Source of the DNA: Paraburkholderia sp. C35
GTDB taxonomy: Bacteria > Pseudomonadota > Gammaproteobacteria > Burkholderiales > Burkholderiaceae
DNA length: 39,141 nucleotides
Direction: 5' to 3'
NCBI RefSeq assembly: GCF_003121405.1
Contig: NZ_QBUY01000087.1
Span: 1-39,141, forward strand
Below are positions 32,674 to 39,141 of the stretch, piece by piece. Position numbers and translations under genes: made by a program. How positions within the stretch are numbered: position 1 is the stretch's first letter; each line of letters begins with the position of its first letter. Below the pieces are notes generated by a model that searched no databases, was not told the origin of the DNA, and worked only from the letters and a program-made list of their open reading frames with translations.

Positions 32674-32834
32674 ATCTCTGTCAAGATTTGTCATTTCGGG
32701 CCTCGGCGCCATGCCGGTTTCGCCTGATTGGTCATTCGTCCGACCAATGAACGTTGATTCCAAAAGACATTAGCGATACCCTTACGTCTTTCATGGTCGT
32801 CAAACTCGTTCGTCAACAGCGGGAATTCTGATTC

Positions 32835-33236
32835 ATGGCACGCAAGTGGCTTCGCGACGGCGTGCTGATTGCCGCCTTGATGGCTGGCGGTCTCGCTGGC
32901 GGTTTTCCATTGGGCGCGTTGGCCCGGGAAGCACAGCAGGGACAGGTCGAAGGCACCGTCGCGGCGGCGCAACTGCCGCCCGAAGCCGTCAGGACATTGA
33001 ACTTGATTGCAGCTGGCGGGCCTTATCCGTATGAGAAGGACGGCGTCGTATTCGGCAATCGTGAGCGGTTGCTGCCGCCGCACCGGCGCGGCTATTACCA
33101 CGAATACACCGTTCCCACGCCAGGCGCCCGCGATCGCGGCGCACGCCGCATAGTCTGTGGAGGGCCGCTCAGGCGGACCACCAATTGCTTTTACTCAGAC
33201 GACCACTACGCCAGTTTTAATCGCATTATTGAATGA
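32835..33236 (+). CDS. Secreted guanyl-specific ribonuclease (RNase Sa/barnase superfamily)
   Basis: The 133-residue protein starts with a signal peptide (cut probable after GALA, near residue 30). The mature part aligns with Streptomyces RNase Sa: TLNLIAAGGPYPYEKDG, VVFGNRE, then GYYHEYTVPTPGARDRGARR. The catalytic residues are all kept: Glu90 (RNase Sa Glu54), Arg101 (Arg65), Arg105 (Arg69) and His124 (His85). Cys108 and Cys118 could form a disulfide. It is predicted to cleave RNA after G outside the cytoplasm. The barstar-like gene follows by 16 bases, as needed to protect the producing cell. The ATG has a weak GGGAAT Shine-Dalgarno. Confidence 0.92.
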   Translation: MARKWLRDGVLIAALMAGGLAGGFPLGALAREAQQGQVEGTVAAAQLPPEAVRTLNLIAAGGPYPYEKDGVVFGNRERLLPPHRRGYYHEYTVPTPGARDRGARRIVCGGPLRRTTNCFYSDDHYASFNRIIE

Positions 33237-33252
33237 CATCGGGATAATCGGC

Positions 33253-33813
33253 ATGAGCGCAAACGTCTACGCGCACGACTCGAAAGTCGCGACGGATTTT
33301 CTCGCGGCCGGCGACGGCAATATGTTCCAGCGCGTCATGCAGATGCGCGATGCCGAGCAGGTCCGTGACGTCCAGAACGAAGCCAGTACGGGCCTTTCAT
33401 CGGAAGAGGAGCGCATGAGTCTTTTCGAGACCGTACGACCGAACATCGTGCAGTCGATCCGCGCGTTCCGCGTGCAGGATCTCGCCGACGAAGCCAGTCG
33501 GCTCGGTCAGCATTTTCTCTATGCGTTCGTGGGCAATGCCCAGTCCAAGCAGGAAGTGATGGAGACCATCGCGACGTCGTTCCTGTTTCCAAAGCACTTC
33601 GGCAAGAACTATGACGCGCTGTACGACTCGCTGACCGATCTCGTTCACAAGGCCGGCTCGCAGCCGGGTTTCGTGATCGTGCTCGAAGCGTTGCCGATTG
33701 CGACCAAATTCGACAAGGAAGGGCGCGAGACACTGCTCGATGTGTTCCGCGAAGCCGCAGAATTCTGGGCAGAACGCAAGGTTGCGTTCAGAGTGTTCTA
33801 CTCGTTTGCTTAA
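33253..33813 (+). CDS. Barstar-like ribonuclease inhibitor with N-terminal extension
   Basis: Residues about 97-186 are a barstar fold. FPKHFGKNYDALYDSLTDL matches barstar's YYGENLDALWDCL, with Asp121 and Asp125 equivalent to barstar Asp35 and Asp39, which fill the RNase active site. LLDVFREAAEFW and VAFRVFYSF close the domain. The first ~95 residues (186 in all, against about 90 for barstar) have no barstar counterpart; they include SLFETVRPNIVQSIRAFRV, which is helical and charged. ATG 33253 gives the family-like MSANVYAHDSK; upstream in-frame codons lie inside the RNase gene. It should bind and inhibit the RNase from the gene just upstream before export. Confidence 0.92.
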   Translation: MSANVYAHDSKVATDFLAAGDGNMFQRVMQMRDAEQVRDVQNEASTGLSSEEERMSLFETVRPNIVQSIRAFRVQDLADEASRLGQHFLYAFVGNAQSKQEVMETIATSFLFPKHFGKNYDALYDSLTDLVHKAGSQPGFVIVLEALPIATKFDKEGRETLLDVFREAAEFWAERKVAFRVFYSFA

Positions 33814-33873
33814 TTATTTGAGATGGACGCGTCGTTGTTCGGAGTCTGACGACGCAACCTGAGATGCGACAAG

Positions 33874-33908
33874 AAAAAAGGCCCGCCAATCATTGGCGGG
33901 CCTTTTTT
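33874..33908. terminator. Bidirectional Rho-independent terminator between barstar-like gene and rsmE
   Basis: A 17-base arm (33874-33890) and its exact complement (33892-33908) flank a single C. A-run and T-run ends make it work on both strands, serving the RNase/barstar pair (+) and rsmE (-). Confidence 0.9.
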
Positions 33909-33961
33909 CGTTTTGGTTTTTACCGGTCGGCTCTGATTGCGAGAGCCGTGCAATCCTTCTT

Positions 33962-34702
33962 TTACCAGCCGCCCCAGCGTGCGGCCAGCGCAGACAACAC
34001 GGCGATGCCCGCTGTCTCAGTGCGCAGCACGCGCGGTCCAAGGCCGACGGCCGTGAAGCCGTGGCCGGCCGCCGCCGCTTCTTCGGCCGCCGAGAATCCG
34101 CCTTCCGGGCCGATCAGCACAAGGGCGCGCACCTTCGGCGGCTCGCTGGGGAGCGCCGAGAACGGCACGCTCGCGCGCGGCGACAGCAGCAGGCGCAGTT
34201 CGCCAGCGACAGGTTCTTTCGGCATCGTGCTGAGCCATGTGGCCAGTTCACGCGTCGGCGCGACTTCGGGCAGACGATTGCGCCCGCACTGTTCGCACGA
34301 CGACTGGACGATGCGTTGCCAGTGCGCCTGGCGACGCTGCGCCCGTTCCCCGGAGAGACGCACGACGCTGCGGGTCGTAGTAAGCGGCACGAATTCGGAC
34401 GCGCCGAGTTCGGTTGCTTTCTCGATCAGCCAGTCCATCTTGTCGCTGCCGGCAATGCCTTGCGCGAGCGTCAACTGATACGGCGGCTCCGCTTCGACGT
34501 CGCGAAACAGGCCAATCCGCACAATGGTTCCATGTCGATCCATATCGACGATTTCGGCGCCGTATTCACCGCCGTGGCCGTTGAACAGGCTCACGGTATC
34601 GCCCGGTTGCAGACGCAGGACGCGAACGTGCCGATTGACTTCGTCCGGCAAGGAAACGATGTCGTCGGTTTTAAACGGGGTGCCGACGAAGAAGCGAGGC
34701 AT
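33962..34702 (-). CDS. rsmE: 16S rRNA (uracil-1498-N3)-methyltransferase
   Basis: The 246-residue SPOUT-class enzyme methylates U1498 of 16S rRNA with SAM. It begins MPRFFVGTPFKTDD, typical of RsmE, with a PUA-like N-terminal domain. The trefoil knot has KMDWLIEKATELG, QSSCEQCGRNRLPEV and the SAM loop VLIGPEGGFSAAE. The C-terminal LGPRVLRTETAG is also canonical. ATG 34702 is chosen over the in-frame ATG at 34717 because of the family N-terminus. It lies downstream of the VOC-fold gene with a gap of 19 bases, probably one transcript. Confidence 0.95.
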   Translation of the reverse strand: MPRFFVGTPFKTDDIVSLPDEVNRHVRVLRLQPGDTVSLFNGHGGEYGAEIVDMDRHGTIVRIGLFRDVEAEPPYQLTLAQGIAGSDKMDWLIEKATELGASEFVPLTTTRSVVRLSGERAQRRQAHWQRIVQSSCEQCGRNRLPEVAPTRELATWLSTMPKEPVAGELRLLLSPRASVPFSALPSEPPKVRALVLIGPEGGFSAAEEAAAAGHGFTAVGLGPRVLRTETAGIAVLSALAARWGGW

Positions 34703-34721
34703 AAGGAAAGTTCTCATTCAT

Positions 34722-35135
34722 TCAAGACAGATGGCAGGCTAGCGCCCAGCGATAGCCGTCGAGATCTTCGATCTGGGCAAACCTGTCTCCCCAGAACTGA
34801 TCTTGCGGTTCGCTCAGCGACCTGGCGCCGGCCGCAACGGCCCGCGCATAGACTGCGTCGACGTCGTCGACATAAAGATAAAACGATTGGGGTGCTGTGG
34901 TGCCCGCGCTTTTCGGCGTTTTCGCCGTCGAGCCGAACGCGCCTTCCGGCGCGAACATCACGATCAGTTGATCCTGATAGGTCATCTCGACATGCATGAC
35001 AGCGCCGTCGTCATGCACGCTGTCCCTGACGCGGAAACCAAACGCCGCTTCGAAGAACGCGATCGAGGTGCGCGCCTCGCGGACGGTCAGATACGGCGTC
35101 AGCCACGGCACTCCGGCTGGGCGTGAGGCACTCAT
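34722..35135 (-). CDS. VOC-superfamily (glyoxalase/PhnB-like) protein
   Basis: The 137-residue protein has the paired beta-alpha-beta-beta-beta units of the vicinal oxygen chelate fold. PYLTVREARTSIAFFEAAFGFRV opens the first unit and SFYLYVDDVDAVYARAVAAGA the second; QDQFWGDRFAQIEDLDGYRWALACH resembles PhnB-type members (blocks named for orientation). Substrate unknown. A good AGGAGAG Shine-Dalgarno precedes ATG 35135. It probably shares a transcript with rsmE. Confidence 0.88.
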   Translation of the reverse strand: MSASRPAGVPWLTPYLTVREARTSIAFFEAAFGFRVRDSVHDDGAVMHVEMTYQDQLIVMFAPEGAFGSTAKTPKSAGTTAPQSFYLYVDDVDAVYARAVAAGARSLSEPQDQFWGDRFAQIEDLDGYRWALACHLS

Positions 35136-35764
35136 CGAACTCTCCTGAACCAGTAGGTCGTCATGCCATCGCCTTCGCTACGGGTGTCCGCCTTGCGGCG
35201 GCCTGTGCCGAAGAAGCGATGAATTTTGCAGCACTCTCATTGCTTACGCTCTAAGAATCGGCCTAGTTTACCGCCGGATACGCGATGAACGGCGAATAAT
35301 CAGCGTCCCGGCGATATTTCCGGCGTAGAACCCGGCAATCAATGCACACGGCATGCTGTCGGCAATCGCGAGAAGGTTCCTGGTCCACGAACTCGATGTT
35401 CGTTTTATGACGGAAAGAACCGCCGAGCGGCGCAAAAAGTCGATGGAGATTGCGCGCAGTCAAACACCTGGTCGGGCTGACAGGCCCGAACGGCGCCCTG
35501 ATCGACGGCTACGCGTCGCACAGGTGCTGCGGCATGTAGTCCGCGCCGATGCGTCCCCATGCGCGCCGTATCGCTCCGAAACGCCCGCCCTATGGCCGAA
35601 GTCACGCCCGGCTATCTGCTAGAATGACGTGCTTTGCAGCCCTGTCCGTTTGCTCCGTCCGCCTCGCGTCTCCCGGCGCCGCACCGTGCGCCGAAGCAGA
35701 CTGCCGCCGGGCTTCCGGACCACGAACGGCGCCTCCGCTTTTTGGACCATTCTCCGGAATCGAC
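35136..35764. other. 629-base gap upstream of tkt
   Basis: This is the longest gap in the window. It contains a candidate tkt -10 at 35620-35625 and, after it, a leader of about 130 bases that stays open in the tkt frame. A 66-codon minus-strand frame (35263-35463) and an 89-codon plus-strand frame (35353-35622) cross the middle; I do not recognise either product. Base composition at 35250-35460 is lower in GC than coding DNA nearby. No tRNA or IS remnant is visible. Confidence 0.5.
35620..35625 (+). promoter_or_regulatory. Candidate -10 element of tkt
   Basis: TAGAAT matches the sigma-70 -10 at five of six positions, 139 bases before the tkt ATG. No clear -35 is visible 17 bases upstream. 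Confidence 0.4.
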
Positions 35765-37783
35765 ATGACGACCTCGTCTCCCGCCCCCACCTCCCTGATG
35801 GCCAACGCGATCCGCGCGCTCGCCATGGATGCCGTTCAACAAGCGAACTCCGGTCACCCCGGCATGCCGATGGGCATGGCTGAAATCGGTGTTGCGCTGT
35901 GGTCGCGCCATCTGCGTCACAACCCGAAGAACCCGCTGTGGGCCGATCGCGACCGCTTCGTGCTGTCGAACGGTCACGGCTCGATGCTGCTGTACTCGCT
36001 GCTCCATCTGACGGGCTACGACCTGCCGATGGAAGAGCTGAAGAACTTCCGCCAACTGCATTCGAAGACGCCGGGCCACCCGGAATACGGCATCACGCCG
36101 GGCGTCGAAACGACCACGGGCCCGCTGGGTCAAGGTCTGGCGAATGCCGTCGGCATGGCGCTCGCCGAATCGCTGCTGGCCAACGAATTCAACAAGGCTG
36201 ACGCGAAGATCGTCGATCACCACACGTATGTGTTCCTCGGCGACGGCTGCCTGATGGAAGGCATTTCGCACGAGGCGTGCTCGCTGGCGGGCGTGCTGAA
36301 GCTGAACAAGCTGATCGCGTTCTACGACGACAACGGCATCTCGATCGACGGTGAAGTGATTCACTGGTTCCACGACGACACGCCGAAGCGCTTCGAAGCG
36401 TACGGCTGGAACGTGATCCCGCACGTGATCGGTCACGACGTCGACGCTGTCGATGCCGCGATCAAGCAGGCCAAGCTGTCGGACAAGCCGACGCTGATCT
36501 GCTGCAAGACCATCATCGGTGAAGGCTCGCCGAACAAGGCCGGTACGCACGACGTGCACGGCTCGGCGCTGGGCGAAAAGGAAGTGGCGGCGGTGCGCGA
36601 GCAGATCGGCTGGCACTATCCGCCGTTCGTGATCCCGGAAGAAGTCTACGCAGCGTGGGACGCGAAGGAAAAGGGCGCGAAATTCGAAGGCGAGTGGAAC
36701 GACGCGTTCGCCGCGTACCGCGCGAAGTACCCGGCAGAAGCCGCCGATTTCGAACGCCGCATGGCGAACAAGCTGCCGGCAGACTGGGCAGAGAAGGCAC
36801 AGGCAATCATCGCTGGCGCGAACGAGCGCGCTGAAACGATCGCGACCCGCAAGGCGTCGCAACAGGCTATCGAAGGTCTTGCTGCGGTGCTGCCGGAACT
36901 GGTCGGCGGTTCGGCTGACCTGACGGGCTCGAACCTGACCAACTGGAAGGCGGCGAAGTACGTGCGCGTCGGCGAAAACGGTGCGGCGGGCAACTACGTC
37001 AACTACGGCGTACGCGAATTCGGCATGAGCGCGGCCATCAACGGTCTCGCCGTGCACGGCGGCCACAAGGCCTTCGGCGGCACGTTCCTGACGTTCTCGG
37101 ACTACAGCCGCAACGCGCTGCGCGTCGCTGCGCTGATGAAGGCGCCGTCCATCTTCGTGTTCACGCACGATTCGATCGGCCTCGGCGAAGACGGTCCGAC
37201 GCACCAGTCGATCGAACACGTCGCGAGCCTGCGCCTGATTCCGCATATGCAGGTGTGGCGTCCGGCGGATACGGTCGAAACGGCCGTGGCCTGGACGCAG
37301 GCGGTCGAGCACAAGGGTCCGTCGTCGCTGATCTTCAGCCGTCAGAACCTGCAGTTCAACCCGCGCACCGAGCAGCAGATCGCGAACATCGCGAAGGGCG
37401 GCTACGTGCTGAAGGACTGGAACGATGACATTCCGGCACGCAAGATCATCCTGATCGCGACGGGTTCGGAAGTCGAACTGGCGATGAAGTCGGTTGAAGC
37501 GCTGGCGCGCGAAGGCATCGCGGCACGCGTCGTGTCGATGCCGTCCACCAACGTGTTCGACCTGCAGGACGCCGAGTACCGCGAGCGCGTGCTGCCGCAC
37601 GGCGTGCGCCGCGTCGCGATCGAAGCGGGCGTGACCGATTTCTGGCGCAAGTATGTGGGCCTGGAAGGCGGCGTCGTCGGCATCGACACGTTCGGTGAGT
37701 CGGCACCGGCCGGCGTGCTGTTCAAATATTTCGGCTTCACCGTCGAGAAGGTTGTCGAGACGGCCAAGGCCGCACTCGGTTAA
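35765..37783 (+). CDS. tkt: Transketolase
   Basis: The 672-residue thiamine-diphosphate enzyme moves two-carbon units between sugar phosphates in the pentose phosphate pathway (and Calvin cycle where present). NSGHPGMPMGMAEIGVALW opens the Pyr-type N-terminal domain, GDGCLMEGISHEA plus the following Asn is the ThDP/metal motif, GEGSPNKAGTHDVHG carries a substrate His. The second domain has REFGMSAAINGLA, with the catalytic Glu, and HDSIGLGEDGPTHQ. The C-terminal domain ends KYFGFTVEKVVETA. Length matches E. coli TktA (663). ATG 35765 gives the expected MTTSSPAPTSLMANAIR start. gap follows by 109 bases. Confidence 0.97.
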   Translation: MTTSSPAPTSLMANAIRALAMDAVQQANSGHPGMPMGMAEIGVALWSRHLRHNPKNPLWADRDRFVLSNGHGSMLLYSLLHLTGYDLPMEELKNFRQLHSKTPGHPEYGITPGVETTTGPLGQGLANAVGMALAESLLANEFNKADAKIVDHHTYVFLGDGCLMEGISHEACSLAGVLKLNKLIAFYDDNGISIDGEVIHWFHDDTPKRFEAYGWNVIPHVIGHDVDAVDAAIKQAKLSDKPTLICCKTIIGEGSPNKAGTHDVHGSALGEKEVAAVREQIGWHYPPFVIPEEVYAAWDAKEKGAKFEGEWNDAFAAYRAKYPAEAADFERRMANKLPADWAEKAQAIIAGANERAETIATRKASQQAIEGLAAVLPELVGGSADLTGSNLTNWKAAKYVRVGENGAAGNYVNYGVREFGMSAAINGLAVHGGHKAFGGTFLTFSDYSRNALRVAALMKAPSIFVFTHDSIGLGEDGPTHQSIEHVASLRLIPHMQVWRPADTVETAVAWTQAVEHKGPSSLIFSRQNLQFNPRTEQQIANIAKGGYVLKDWNDDIPARKIILIATGSEVELAMKSVEALAREGIAARVVSMPSTNVFDLQDAEYRERVLPHGVRRVAIEAGVTDFWRKYVGLEGGVVGIDTFGESAPAGVLFKYFGFTVEKVVETAKAALG

Positions 37784-37794
37784 TTGCGCAACGC

Positions 37795-37829
37795 GTCGTG
37801 CGCGCCGCGTCCAGCGCGGTTCGCACGAC
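37795..37829 (+). other. Intercistronic hairpin between tkt and gap
   Basis: GTCGTGCG (37795-37802) pairs with CGCACGAC (37822-37829). An inner CCGCG/CGCGG stem (37805-37809 with 37815-37819) continues it past a 2x2 internal loop. No T-run follows directly; an ATTTTTTTT stretch comes 35 bases later, just before the gap Shine-Dalgarno. It may be a partial terminator or mRNA stabiliser. Confidence 0.5.
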
Positions 37830-37892
37830 AGCTACAACGCGCATCAGCCGAAGCTTCACGGAAGAATTTTTTTAGCCATCAGGAGATACAAC

Positions 37893-38903
37893 ATGACGAT
37901 TCGCGTCGCAATCAACGGCTACGGCCGGATCGGCCGCAACACGCTGCGCGCCTTCTATGAAAACGGCAAGAAGCACGACCTCGAAATCGTTGCGATCAAC
38001 GATCTCGGCGACGCCAAGACCAACGCGCACCTGACGCAATACGACACGGCGCATGGCAAGTTCCCGGGCGAAGTGACGGTCGACGGCGAAAACCTGATCG
38101 TCAACGGCGACAAGATCCGCGTGTTGGCCAACCGCAATCCGGCTGAACTGCCGTGGGGCGAGCTGGGCGTCGACGTCGTGATGGAATGCACGGGCTTTTT
38201 CACGACGAAGGAAAAGGCTAGCGCGCACATCAAGGGCGGCGCGAAGAAGGTGATCATCTCGGCGCCGGGCGGCAAGGACGTCGACGCGACGATCGTCTAC
38301 GGCGTGAACCACAATGTGCTGAAGGCCGAGCACACGGTCATCTCGAACGCATCGTGCACGACGAACTGCCTGGCACCGCTGGTCAAGCCGCTGAACGACA
38401 AGATCGGTCTGGAAACGGGTCTGATGACCACGATCCACGCATACACGAACGACCAGGTTCTGACGGACGTGTACCACGAAGACCTGCGCCGCGCGCGCTC
38501 GGCTACGCACAGCCAGATCCCGACGAAGACGGGTGCTGCATCGGCTGTCGGTCTGGTGCTGCCGGAACTGAACGGCAAGCTGGACGGCTACGCGATCCGC
38601 GTCCCGACCATCAACGTGTCGATCGTCGATCTGTCGTTCATCGCCAAGCGCGACACGACGGTCGATGAAGTCAACGCGATTATGAAGGAAGCATCGGAAG
38701 GCGCGCTGAAGGGCATTCTGGGCTACAACTCGGCGCCGCTGGTCTCGATCGACTTCAACCACAACCCGGCTTCGTCGACGTTCGACGCGACGCTGACCAA
38801 GGTGTCGGGCCGTCTCGTGAAGGTGTCGAGCTGGTATGACAATGAGTGGGGTTTCTCGAACCGTATGTTGGATACGGCTGTGGCGTTCGCTAACGCGAAG
38901 TAA
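37893..38903 (+). CDS. gap: Glyceraldehyde-3-phosphate dehydrogenase, type I
   Basis: The 336-residue enzyme oxidises and phosphorylates glyceraldehyde-3-phosphate with NAD+. INGYGRIGR (7-15) binds the dinucleotide; Asp37 in INDLGD favours NAD+ over NADP+. The catalytic Cys155 is in SNASCTTNC, and the HAYTNDQ segment holds the catalytic His. RRARSATHSQIPTKTGAA and SWYDNEWGFSNRM complete the type I pattern. Length matches the family. ATG 37893 has a strong AGGAGA Shine-Dalgarno. A UUCG-loop terminator follows. Confidence 0.97.
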   Translation: MTIRVAINGYGRIGRNTLRAFYENGKKHDLEIVAINDLGDAKTNAHLTQYDTAHGKFPGEVTVDGENLIVNGDKIRVLANRNPAELPWGELGVDVVMECTGFFTTKEKASAHIKGGAKKVIISAPGGKDVDATIVYGVNHNVLKAEHTVISNASCTTNCLAPLVKPLNDKIGLETGLMTTIHAYTNDQVLTDVYHEDLRRARSATHSQIPTKTGAASAVGLVLPELNGKLDGYAIRVPTINVSIVDLSFIAKRDTTVDEVNAIMKEASEGALKGILGYNSAPLVSIDFNHNPASSTFDATLTKVSGRLVKVSSWYDNEWGFSNRMLDTAVAFANAK

Positions 38904-38950
38904 GGTTTTTGGTTTTTTTGCTTTGTTGCTTTTTCGCTTTTAGCGAATGG

Positions 38951-38981
38951 AAGGCCGCCTTCGGGCGGCTTTTTCTTTTTT
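38951..38981 (+). terminator. Rho-independent terminator of gap
   Basis: AAGGCCGCC (38951-38959) pairs with GGCGGCTTT (38964-38972, one G-U) around a TTCG tetraloop. The tail is TTTTTCTTTTTT (38970-38981). It lies 47 bases past the gap stop. Confidence 0.9.
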
Positions 38982-39033
38982 GATGTTTGAGGTGGGGTTT
39001 TGGGGTTTGGTCTTTTGCTGGCATCCGCTTGAG

Positions 39034-39120
39034 GTTAGTGGTTTGCTAGTGTTGCCCCTGTGCGGGGCGGCACCTACTTTTCTTTGCCGCCGCAAAGAAA
39101 AGTAGGCAAAAGAAAGCGGG
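39034..39120 (-). repeat. Right copy of 87-bp terminal inverted repeat
   Basis: This copy is the exact reverse complement of 1-87, with the same 15-bp stem (here with a CGCC loop). It starts 53 bases beyond the gap terminator. Inward of it, 39014-39033 is similar but diverged relative to 88-107. The remaining 21 bases of the window (39121-39141) have no counterpart at the left end. Confidence 0.9.
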
Positions 39121-39141
39121 CTAACACCACCCACTCCGGTC

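Larger units (their letters stand above)
32436..32834. other. 399-base gap between maeB and the RNase gene, with regulatory elements
   Basis: The gap contains a GC hairpin after maeB (32461-32468 with 32483-32490), a strong minus-strand terminator (32503-32535) and a 20-bp perfect dyad (32654-32673). From about 32640 to 32770 the DNA is noticeably less GC-rich than its surroundings. A 69-codon open frame on the minus strand (32554-32763) spans the dyad; I do not recognise its product and doubt that it is a gene. Confidence 0.55.

Noticed and set aside
32554..32763. 69-codon minus-strand frame across the dyad
   Set aside because: No Shine-Dalgarno, no recognisable motif, and it would overlap the promoter/operator-like sequences; treated as non-coding.
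32835..33813. Type II toxin-antitoxin module or polymorphic toxin cassette
   Set aside because: The RNase has a simple Sec signal and no delivery domain, and the inhibitor follows instead of preceding with a DNA-binding domain; barnase/barstar-type organisation explains it better.
35612..37600. A 662-codon minus-strand frame
   Set aside because: Antisense to tkt, which is unmistakable on the other strand.
1..39141. Composite transposon or genomic island bounded by the inverted repeats
   Set aside because: The interior is core metabolism with uniform codon use; there is no transposase, integrase, tRNA target or target-site duplication visible.
1..39141. CRISPR array, tRNA or rRNA genes
   Set aside because: No regularly spaced direct repeats and no cloverleaf or rRNA signature sequences were seen on either strand.

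Overview
The window looks like core chromosome of a high-GC beta-proteobacterium of the Burkholderia/Paraburkholderia group. This rests on protein content and gene order: an aroQ-accB-accC-prmA block, an mpl / RNB-nuclease / aroE / mtgA block, a guanyl-specific RNase paired with a long barstar-like protein, and tkt-gap. There is no rRNA, tRNA, CRISPR array, phage gene, transposase or integrase. The ends of the window carry an 87-bp perfect inverted repeat in opposite orientations, so the fragment may be a contig broken at a dispersed repeat.

Layout. 1-9188 is almost entirely minus strand: SlyB-like lipoprotein, PfkB-family nucleoside kinase, thiol peroxidase, a zinc-ribbon/DUF3426 membrane protein, then (in order of transcription) aroQ, accB, accC and prmA. 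A TlpA-like thioredoxin and a conserved unknown protein lie upstream of these. 9413-15317 is plus strand: mpl (peptidoglycan recycling), a YqiA-like esterase, an RNB-domain RNase, aroE and mtgA, closed by a clear Rho-independent terminator.

15718-26199 is a plus-strand sugar catabolism cluster. It holds an IclR-type regulator, 2-keto-3-deoxygalactonokinase (dgoK), KDPGal aldolase (dgoA), an SDR dehydrogenase, the ABC importer araFGH, a second SDR that resembles aldose 1-dehydrogenases, an SMP-30 lactonase and an aldose epimerase. Together these would import L-arabinose/D-galactose, oxidise the sugar to lactone and acid, and cleave the phosphorylated 2-keto-3-deoxy acid. The aldonate dehydratase needed in the middle of that route is absent from the window.

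26306-35135 holds pyrF and a minus-strand thiL-pgpA-pncC-cupin operon. Next come maeB (malic enzyme fused to a phosphotransacetylase domain), the secreted RNase with its barstar-like partner, rsmE and a VOC-fold protein. 35765-38903 holds tkt and gap.

Points worth attention outside the coding regions are the terminal inverted repeats and their matching placement downstream of two terminators; a 20-bp palindrome at 32654-32673 that may control a short minus-strand RNA ending in a strong terminator; a probable IclR operator at 15443-15463; and stable hairpins in several intercistronic gaps (accC/accB, accB/aroQ, araF/araG, tkt/gap).
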